DNA from: Anaerolineaceae bacterium
Lineage (GTDB): Bacteria; Chloroflexota; Anaerolineae; Anaerolineales; Anaerolineaceae
Reading direction: 5' to 3'
Assembly: GCA_003448875.1 (NCBI GenBank)
Contig: DLXG01000055.1
Coordinates: forward strand, 1 to 7,044
Length of the DNA stretch: 7,044 nucleotides
Part shown: piece after piece, positions 1 to 6,092 of the stretch
How positions within the stretch are numbered: the first letter of the stretch is position 1
How the letters are laid out: each line of letters opens with the position of its first letter
Translations under genes and position numbers: made by a program
The notes under the pieces: generated by a model
Told to the model about the DNA's origin: nothing
Databases searched by the model: none
What the model saw: the letters and a program-made list of their open reading frames with translations, nothing else

Positions 1-2
1 AA

Positions 3-1808
3 TTAATCCGCATCTCGGTAACCGATTCCTCTCCCGTACAGGCCCAAGTGCTGGCGAATTCTATCGCCACATCATTTGTAGAGTATGTAAAGAACCTCAA
101 TAATGATCAGCTCACTACCGCCTTAAACGAATCGCAGCAAAAAATTGAGACCACAAAGAACGAGATAACCCGAATCCAGCGCGACATTGACGCTCAAAAT
201 CAAGCCAAAGTTGAATATGAAATTGAACTGATGCGTTTGAATATGCTGATTTCCGAAAACAGAACAGCCTACCAGACGCTTCAGGCAAGCCTGAGAGAAT
301 TGCAGTTTTCATTGGATCAGATTTTGAATGAGGTGAATGTAGTCGAAACGGCACATCTGCTCGAAACGCTCAACAACCCGCCGTACACTGCCACCCTGAC
401 AGTGTTATACGATGAGCAACTGTTCAGCGGCGGCGGTGGTTTCTCCAACCCTCAAAGCGGCATCACCCGCTTGACGGACGGCTCGCTGCAAATACGCTCC
501 TCGGTATTAGAACAGGTCATCGAGACCCTCAACCTGAATGAAACTACCCAATCACTCCAAACACGCATTACGGTGAACTCTGTCCCTGAAACCCGCTTGA
601 TTCGGCTGAGGGTCAGCGATGACGACCCTCAACAAGCGGTGCTGCTCTGTCAAACGATTGGCGATGAACTCATCCGACAGGCTCAAAAATTGTTGGGTGA
701 ACCCTTCCAAAAACGCATCACCAGCCTCGAGAATGAACTAATTGACCTAAATCAACAATTTGAAGCCTACCAGAATGAAATGCGAGAGTGGACGCAGAAA
801 AAAACCCAGAATGATCTACATCTCAATACACTGGAAAGTGAACTTGCCGCTAAAAATTCCGAATTGCGCGACCTGTTGGGCAATCACGACCAGCTAACAC
901 TGGAAGCGAGTAAAACTGCCAGCCTGATCTCAATTACCGAGCCGGCTTCCTTACCGGATGAGCCCACCCAAAACTGGCTCTTGTACGGGGCTTTAGCAAC
1001 AGTGGTCACTTTGTTTATTGCATTCGGGCTGGTACTTTTCCTTGAGTTCTCCGGTAATCAGGTCGTCACTCCCCACAATGTTGCTCAACTTTTCGAACTT
1101 GAACCGGTGGGAATCATCGGCCACAACCGGAATTCAGATGAACAAATCGTCATCGGCTCGGATAAATCTCCCGAAATTGCGGAGGATTTCAAGAAACTGG
1201 CCGCTGAAATCCAACTAGCCGCCCAGCACCTCCCTTTGCGCACGCTGTTGATCACCAGCCCGGCCCCGCAGGAAGGTAAATCTTTCGTTACGGCCAATTT
1301 AGGGCTGGCACTCTCACGGGCTGGTATGGGAGTGATTGTGGTAGACGCCGACCTGCATATTCCCCAGCTTCACCAGTTGTTTGGAGTTGAAAAATCCATT
1401 GGATTGGCCGATGCACTGAGCCGCCCCAACCACTCCGAATGGTTAAAAACCATCCAAAACCACAACCTGAAACTGATGACCAGCGGGGATGTCAACACAG
1501 ACACGGTCGCATTGCTGAGCTCGCCTCGCTTGCAGGACGTTTTGAACAGGCTTTCCAAAGAAAGCAATCTGGTTTTGCTGGATTGCCCTCCTCTGCTGGC
1601 TCTGGCAGATGCTGCTTACCTGTCCGCCGTCGTAGACGGAGTGATTCTTGTACTGCGTTGCGAGAAAACCAAGCAGGCGGATGCCAGGAAAGCATTTTCT
1701 ATCCTAAGGAAAATGAACAAGAAATATTTAGGGATTGTCCTGAACGATGCGGCAGGCTACACCAGCCATTATTACTGGCACTACCGGCAAACCATTCTTC
1801 AGAAATAA
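3..1808 (+). CDS. Wzz/Wzc-type polysaccharide co-polymerase with BY-kinase domain (5' truncated)
   Basis: This inner-membrane protein is likely to control chain length and export of a surface polysaccharide through tyrosine autophosphorylation. The frame is open to the window's left edge, so the true start and first membrane helix are outside; the GTG at nt 48 is internal. Numbering from the codon at nt 3, 601 residues are visible. Residues 1-110 and about 170-300 are Wzz-like extracytoplasmic units with long coiled coils. Residues 324-349 are a membrane helix beginning NWLLYG. The kinase follows, with Walker A PQEGKS (Lys426), Walker A' VVDADL (Asp448, Asp450), Walker B LVLLDCPP (Asp527) and a C-terminal tyrosine cluster (Tyr586, 590, 591, 594). 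This order is that of the fused Wzc/CapAB-type kinases. Odd points are the two Wzz-like units in tandem, and an EX2RX2R-equivalent segment reading EDFKKLA. The family call is firm; the exact polymer is unknown. Confidence 0.93.
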   Translation, partial: LIRISVTDSSPVQAQVLANSIATSFVEYVKNLNNDQLTTALNESQQKIETTKNEITRIQRDIDAQNQAKVEYEIELMRLNMLISENRTAYQTLQASLRELQFSLDQILNEVNVVETAHLLETLNNPPYTATLTVLYDEQLFSGGGGFSNPQSGITRLTDGSLQIRSSVLEQVIETLNLNETTQSLQTRITVNSVPETRLIRLRVSDDDPQQAVLLCQTIGDELIRQAQKLLGEPFQKRITSLENELIDLNQQFEAYQNEMREWTQKKTQNDLHLNTLESELAAKNSELRDLLGNHDQLTLEASKTASLISITEPASLPDEPTQNWLLYGALATVVTLFIAFGLVLFLEFSGNQVVTPHNVAQLFELEPVGIIGHNRNSDEQIVIGSDKSPEIAEDFKKLAAEIQLAAQHLPLRTLLITSPAPQEGKSFVTANLGLALSRAGMGVIVVDADLHIPQLHQLFGVEKSIGLADALSRPNHSEWLKTIQNHNLKLMTSGDVNTDTVALLSSPRLQDVLNRLSKESNLVLLDCPPLLALADAAYLSAVVDGVILVLRCEKTKQADARKAFSILRKMNKKYLGIVLNDAAGYTSHYYWHYRQTILQK

Positions 1809-1827
1809 AGACCCCTCTATTCCAAAA

Positions 1828-3303
1828 TTGAAAACCCGTTTCCGATTTTATATCAATAAAACTCTCCTTCTGTTCACGCTGGCAGTGATGTGTGCTTTTA
1901 TTCTGGCAGAAAGCAGCGCAAAACCCGAAATCAGCGGAGGATTTTGGAAAGACCAGATCAACGAATTCCTTCCCACATCGGTTACTATTCTTGATTCACC
2001 CGCTGTCATCTTCCTGCCGATAATAGTCAATGCCACCAAAAATATAAATATCTATTATGTGTCACCCAGCGGTCTCGATTCAAATCCGGGCACTTTTACA
2101 CAGCCATGGCGTACCATCAGCAAAGCGGCCCGGACGGTGAAAGCGGGTGATGTCGTCTATATCCGCGGCGGTACGTATGTCGAAGCAGTGGAAATTTCAA
2201 CCGCCGGGACAGCCGATGCTCTCATTCAATTTTCCGCCTACCCCGGAGAAACGGTGATCCTTGATGGAAACAATCGTTTGCCTTCGTCGTACACCGCATT
2301 ATTATCCTTACGCGGCTCATGGATCAAGGTGGAAGGTTTAGAAATCAGGAACTCAAAATACATGGGCGTGGGATTGTTTGGCAAACACGATTGGGCAAAC
2401 AATCTCAATGTTCATCACAGTCAGCACGTGGGTGTGCTCATCAACGGAGATTACGGATTGGTTGAAAACAGCCAAATCTGGAGAAATTCCCTCGATAACG
2501 AATTCAACAAAGCAGAAATTCATGATGCCGGTATCAGCGCAGCCCGAGATCAGACCGACCGTCTGACGGAATACGCCATCATCCGCGGCAATACGGTGTG
2601 GGAAAACTGGGGTGAGGGCATCTCAACCTTTGAGGCAAGTCATACCACCATTGAGAACAACATCTCACACGACAACCTGACCGCCAATATCTACATCTCC
2701 GACGCCACTTATGTAGAATGCATCCGTAATTTTGTGTTTATGAAAACGGAGAGTTATATTTTTGGCTACGACGCTCATGTGGGGATCATGCTGGGAGACG
2801 AAAAATATCAACCGCCCTCAGCCCACATCAAAATTTTCAATAATCTTGCCTACAATAACCACCGCAATTTTTACTGGTGGCGGGGTGTACAGGGCGGCGG
2901 TATGAACGATGTCTTGATTGCTTATAACACCTTTGTGAACAGTTTTGATACCGCCGGGGTAGTCATTGGCAATGGCAGCCATACCAGTGTGCGTTTTTAC
3001 AACAACATCATCCAACAGGACGGCAATTTACCCATCATCCTTGCCTCCCCCAGCGCAGGAATCACCTATTCGAATAACCTCTGGTCAAAAACCCCCGTCA
3101 GCAATGTAATTTCTCCGGTTGATGTCATCGCTGACCCTTTGCTGGAAAAAACGGGACTCCCTACCGACCCCCAGTGGTTCAAATTGCAGGCCGGCTCACC
3201 GGCCATTAACAAAGCCCTCCCACTGACAGAAGTAACCCGCGATTTTGAAAATTTCTCTCGCGGCAGTCAGCCGGATATCGGCGCAATGGAATATCGCCCT
3301 TAA
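1828..3303 (+). CDS. Secreted right-handed parallel beta-helix protein (choice-of-anchor Q type)
   Basis: This is a probable exported beta-helix protein that binds or modifies polysaccharide. From a TTG start at nt 1828 it has 491 residues. It has a basic N-region (KTRFRFYINK), a hydrophobic core at about 13-27 and a possible cleavage site near ESSA-K, so it looks like a signal peptide or anchor. A short linker carries VIFLPIIVN (60-68). The helix begins at about residue 76 with YYVSPSGLDSNPGT and PWRTI, typical of DUF1565-like entry turns. Repeated turns rich in Asn and Ile/Val follow (for example IIRGNTVWEN, TTIENNISHDN, IKIFNNLAYNN). The end, GSPAIN...RDF...DIGAMEY, matches the choice-of-anchor Q style. 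Asp233, Glu263 and Asp292 sit in conserved-looking turns but no catalytic set is proven. An in-frame ATG at nt 1747 would overlap the kinase gene by 62 bases and push the signal peptide about 38 residues inward, so TTG is preferred, though neither has a good ribosome site. A structural role is an alternative to lyase or epimerase activity. Confidence 0.85.
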   Translation: MKTRFRFYINKTLLLFTLAVMCAFILAESSAKPEISGGFWKDQINEFLPTSVTILDSPAVIFLPIIVNATKNINIYYVSPSGLDSNPGTFTQPWRTISKAARTVKAGDVVYIRGGTYVEAVEISTAGTADALIQFSAYPGETVILDGNNRLPSSYTALLSLRGSWIKVEGLEIRNSKYMGVGLFGKHDWANNLNVHHSQHVGVLINGDYGLVENSQIWRNSLDNEFNKAEIHDAGISAARDQTDRLTEYAIIRGNTVWENWGEGISTFEASHTTIENNISHDNLTANIYISDATYVECIRNFVFMKTESYIFGYDAHVGIMLGDEKYQPPSAHIKIFNNLAYNNHRNFYWWRGVQGGGMNDVLIAYNTFVNSFDTAGVVIGNGSHTSVRFYNNIIQQDGNLPIILASPSAGITYSNNLWSKTPVSNVISPVDVIADPLLEKTGLPTDPQWFKLQAGSPAINKALPLTEVTRDFENFSRGSQPDIGAMEYRP

Positions 3304-3305
3304 TT

Positions 3306-3310
3306 GGTGA
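3306..3310 (+). promoter_or_regulatory. Ribosome binding site of the flippase gene
   Basis: GGTGA lies 10 bases before the ATG at nt 3321 and just after the TAA of the beta-helix gene (3301-3303). It supports the ATG at 3321 and fits translation within one polycistronic message. Confidence 0.5.
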
Positions 3311-3320
3311 CCCTTGATCA

Positions 3321-4931
3321 ATGACTCATAAATTCGTTCTCCCTCTTCCGATCTCAAACAAACCCATCCGGCGCAAGTTGAGCCGCATTTCCCTGACCCA
3401 CCCGGTTGAAGTTGCCCTCTCGGCTGACAATCATCTGGTCAGCAACGTTTTTTCGAACGTGGTTTATACCGTCATCGCTGCTCTCGTCAATCTCTGGTTA
3501 ACCCCCTACCTGATTGCCCACATTGGAATGGCGGCCTTTGGGATGATACCGCTCACCAATTCGATTGTTGCTTACGCTGCCGTCTTCACCACTGCCATTT
3601 ATAACTCGGTCAGCCGATTTTTAGCGATTGAAATCGAGAAAAAGAATACCCGTAAGGCAAATAAGGTATTCAACACCGCCATGTTCTCACTGGTTGGTAT
3701 TATTTGCGCTCTCTCCCCCATCGTGCTGATTTTAGCCATATTCTTTCCCACCCTATTTAATGTGCCAGCGGGTTGGGAAGTTGATTCTATCTGGTTATTT
3801 ATTCTCACCGCTGCTGCATTTTTTATCACCTTGCTTGGCAGTATTTTCTCCGTTTCCCCTTTTCTGAAAAGCCAATTTGTCCTTATCAATGGAATCAACT
3901 TCCTTGGGCTGACCGTAAAAATTGGCCTGATCGTATTGGTTTATTCGCTTCTGACCCGCCATTTGTGGTTTGTTGGAGCGGCATCTTTGCTCGGCGCGCT
4001 GGTTTCGCTGCTGGGGTTTGTCATCTTGTGGAAGGTTTTCACCCCGCAACTGACCTTGAATATCCATGACTTTGAGCGAGAGCAACTGACGGCAATGGGA
4101 AGCATGGCCGGCTGGGTGACGGTCAACATGGCTGGTGCAATGCTTCTCAGCCGGGCGGATTTGTTGATTATCAACAGTTACTTTGGAGCGGTCATCACCG
4201 GCGGTTATGCCTCCATGGTGCAACTAAGCCTGCTGCTTGAATATGCGGCCAATGCAGCCAGTATCGTCCTGCGGCCCATCATTCTGACTCAGTATGCCAG
4301 GGGTGATTTTCAGACAATCTGGCAAACCGCTTACATCTCGATGAAAGTTTTAGGATTGCTGATGGCTGTACCGGTAGGATTATTATGTGGTTTTGCAACG
4401 CCATTGATCCGTCTCTGGCTGGGAGAAGAATTCACCTTCCTTGCACCCATACTGGTACTGGTTGTTTTTTATCAGGGATTCAGCCTATCCGCACGACCGC
4501 TTTTATTCGTCCAAAATGCCTGTGATCGAGTTAAGTGGCCCGGCATTGCTACACTGATAAGCGGTATTGGGGCAATTGTCCTGGCAATTGCCCTGTCTGT
4601 TTGGGGCAGGTGGGGTTACGCTGGTGTGCCAGTTGCAATTGCGATTGCCATGATTCTAAAAAATGGCTTGTATATGCCCATATATACCGCGCGGATCTTG
4701 AATCGTTCGTGGTGGGTCTTTTTGCCGGCGTTTATCCCCGGTGTTTTTTACACAATCCTCGCGGGTGCTTGCTCATTTCTTATCTACCTCTATTCACCGC
4801 CCCAGAACTGGCTTTGGTTAGCAATTTATTCAGCGTTAATCTTTGGGATATTCGCAATCATTGCCTGGTTCACCGCCCTCAAACCGGAAGAAAAGATATT
4901 CCTGAAAAACAATTTGCATTTGGGCTGGTAA
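3321..4931 (+). CDS. Wzx/MOP-superfamily oligosaccharide flippase
   Basis: This integral membrane protein is likely to flip undecaprenyl-linked glycan units from the cytoplasmic to the outer face of the membrane. The 536 residues contain about 14 hydrophobic helices (roughly 44-66, 76-98, 119-144, 157-178, 191-210, 216-238, 263-283, 291-313, 342-360, 372-392, 408-427, 434-456, 467-490, 497-519), the number typical of the polysaccharide transporter branch of the MOP family. The first helix pair follows the usual pattern, with NVVYTVIAALVNLWLTPYLI and then a second helix ending in NSVSRF. A basic tail of about 40 residues (with KPIRRKLSR) precedes helix 1 and is probably cytoplasmic. The start is supported by GGTGA 10 bases upstream. 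The gene begins 17 bases after the beta-helix gene and ends 6 bases before the CapA-like gene, which points to one operon. The substrate cannot be read from the sequence. An amino-acid or lipid II flippase is a less likely alternative given the neighbours. Confidence 0.92.
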   Translation: MTHKFVLPLPISNKPIRRKLSRISLTHPVEVALSADNHLVSNVFSNVVYTVIAALVNLWLTPYLIAHIGMAAFGMIPLTNSIVAYAAVFTTAIYNSVSRFLAIEIEKKNTRKANKVFNTAMFSLVGIICALSPIVLILAIFFPTLFNVPAGWEVDSIWLFILTAAAFFITLLGSIFSVSPFLKSQFVLINGINFLGLTVKIGLIVLVYSLLTRHLWFVGAASLLGALVSLLGFVILWKVFTPQLTLNIHDFEREQLTAMGSMAGWVTVNMAGAMLLSRADLLIINSYFGAVITGGYASMVQLSLLLEYAANAASIVLRPIILTQYARGDFQTIWQTAYISMKVLGLLMAVPVGLLCGFATPLIRLWLGEEFTFLAPILVLVVFYQGFSLSARPLLFVQNACDRVKWPGIATLISGIGAIVLAIALSVWGRWGYAGVPVAIAIAMILKNGLYMPIYTARILNRSWWVFLPAFIPGVFYTILAGACSFLIYLYSPPQNWLWLAIYSALIFGIFAIIAWFTALKPEEKIFLKNNLHLGW

Positions 4932-4959
4932 TTTTCCATGAATTCACTTGAAAAATTAC
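4928..4959 (+). promoter_or_regulatory. Possible A/T-rich hairpin at the flippase/CapA gene junction
   Basis: GTAATTTTC (4928-4936) can pair with GAAAAATTAC (4950-4959) over 9 base pairs with one bulged A. The 13-base loop holds the start codon at 4938. The stem includes the stop codon of the flippase gene (4929-4931). No good Shine-Dalgarno sequence is present here, so coupled translation from the flippase gene is plausible. The stem is weak, and chance cannot be excluded. Confidence 0.25.
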
Positions 4960-6038
4960 GTCTACTCTGTCTTGGGGATGTGGCAATTTGCGAAGACCTT
5001 TCAAAACAAGGCAGTTGGCAACCACCTGCCGGCCTGAAACCCGATGAAAACACCCAGATCCTGTTCAATTTTGAAATTCCCTTGGGGGCACAACTGAACC
5101 CATTGCCACGCAGCAGCGGGCCGCGCTTTTTAGCCCACCCCTGCGCGGTGGAGACAGTGAAGAGATGGGCACCCGGCTTCGTCGCTTTGGCCAACAACCA
5201 CATTCTGGATGGAGAAGCAGAGGGGTTAATTACAACTTGTGAACAACTTACCAGGGCAGGTTTCAAGGCGGTGGGGGCAGGGTTTGCGGGTGATCAACAG
5301 CGCGAAGCGCAAATTTGGGAAAGCCGTTCTGGTTCACTGGCAATTTTGAACTGGGTCTTCCCGGAGACTCACCCGGAATGGGATCAAAATCCAGGGCCGA
5401 ACTGCTGGAAGGGATTAGATTACAGCCGCGTGCTGCTCTCCCGTTACAAAAAAGAGGTGAATTGGATTGTGGTTGTACTCCATTGGAGTGATGAATTGTT
5501 CGCCTTTCCCCGCCCGCAAGACCGCTTAATTGCGAAAGGATTGGCCGAGCAAGGCGCTGACATTATCATCGGTCACCACCCTCATGTGGTTCGCGGCTGG
5601 GAACAATTTGGAAATTGCCCTGTTTTTTACAGCCTCGGTAATTTTTACTTTTCGGATATTCGTGATGAGAGCGGGAACTGGCTGGTGAAGGAAGTCCAGC
5701 GCAATCGTGAAAGTTTAGGGGTCGAGATTCATTTTTCCAAAGGGGGAAAGCCTCAAATATTTCTGCACTCTTTCTGGCGGGTTGACGGACAAACGATATC
5801 GGATCCTTTCCATCGCGCCGAGCGACGCCTGAACGTTGTTAGCAAGCCATTGCAAAAACTGGATATCGAAGTTTATCCCATCTGGTACCAAAAGAAACGC
5901 CAGTGGTTCAATCGGATTGGTTATCGCTGGCATTTTCGCCTGCACCAACTCGGTTTCAGACAATTTTTTATGACTGCGGCTCAAAAAGTCCGACATACTT
6001 TCATATTCCCGCTCAAACCTCAAACCAGAAAACCTTGA
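4938..6038 (+). CDS. CapA-family (PGA_cap) metallophosphatase-like protein
   Basis: It belongs to the CapA/PgsA family, calcineurin-like phosphoesterase folds linked to poly-gamma-glutamate and other capsule polymers. The family motifs are present in order: GDV (13-15), NFE (44-46), LANNHILD (84-91, with the metal-type Asn/His), HWSDE (182-186; the usual third residue is Gly), GHHPHVV (212-218) and YSLGNF (231-236). The 366-residue protein starts almost at the core GD motif. It has no signal peptide or membrane helix, unlike many CapA proteins, so a cytoplasmic location is predicted. The last 55 residues (312-366) contain 12 Lys/Arg and no Asp/Glu, with many aromatic residues, which suggests peripheral contact with membrane or a polyanion. 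The start follows the flippase stop by 6 bases without a clear ribosome site, so translational coupling is likely. No capB or capC ligase gene is next to it, so poly-glutamate synthesis itself is not supported. Confidence 0.9.
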   Translation: MNSLEKLRLLCLGDVAICEDLSKQGSWQPPAGLKPDENTQILFNFEIPLGAQLNPLPRSSGPRFLAHPCAVETVKRWAPGFVALANNHILDGEAEGLITTCEQLTRAGFKAVGAGFAGDQQREAQIWESRSGSLAILNWVFPETHPEWDQNPGPNCWKGLDYSRVLLSRYKKEVNWIVVVLHWSDELFAFPRPQDRLIAKGLAEQGADIIIGHHPHVVRGWEQFGNCPVFYSLGNFYFSDIRDESGNWLVKEVQRNRESLGVEIHFSKGGKPQIFLHSFWRVDGQTISDPFHRAERRLNVVSKPLQKLDIEVYPIWYQKKRQWFNRIGYRWHFRLHQLGFRQFFMTAAQKVRHTFIFPLKPQTRKP

Positions 6039-6092
6039 TGTAAATTTTTTCACCCGTTTCATTTTTTTGGCAATTTTGAGGAAATAAACCCA
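6039..6092 (+). other. 54-base spacer with T tracts, no gene
   Basis: This is the longest gap in the window. It holds two T runs (about 6044-6049 and 6062-6068) without a preceding G/C-rich stem, so it is not a convincing terminator. Its right end carries the ribosome site of the next gene. A weak internal promoter cannot be excluded, but no clear -35/-10 pair is seen. Confidence 0.4.
6078..6082 (+). promoter_or_regulatory. Ribosome binding site of the CapK-like gene
   Basis: GAGGA followed by AA lies 10 bases before the ATG at nt 6093. It is the best Shine-Dalgarno match in the window, and it fixes the start of the last gene. Confidence 0.65.

Noticed and set aside
48..50. GTG as the start of the kinase gene
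   Set aside because: The frame continues upstream to the window edge with Wzz-like sequence (LIRISVTDSSP), so this GTG is an internal valine and the gene is truncated.
1439..1831. Forward open frame of 130 codons inside the kinase gene
   Set aside because: It lies in another frame of a well-supported kinase domain and shows no recognisable domain; it is a shadow.
3795..4223. Reverse-strand open frame of 142 codons opposite the flippase
   Set aside because: It is very polar with no domain logic, and is explained as the complement of hydrophobic transmembrane codons.
4535..4951. Forward frame of 138 codons overlapping the end of the flippase
   Set aside because: It is an out-of-frame reading of the transmembrane region, with no ribosome site and no family features.
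4826..5266. Reverse-strand frame across the flippase/CapA junction
   Set aside because: It spans two supported genes on the opposite strand and has no recognisable motif.
5715..6062. Reverse-strand frame of 115 codons ending the CapA-like region
   Set aside because: It is complementary to the basic tail of the CapA-like protein; no promoter, ribosome site or domain supports it.
6039..6075. T tracts as a rho-independent terminator after the CapA-like gene
   Set aside because: No G/C-rich stem precedes the T runs, and the next gene follows closely with a good ribosome site on the same strand.
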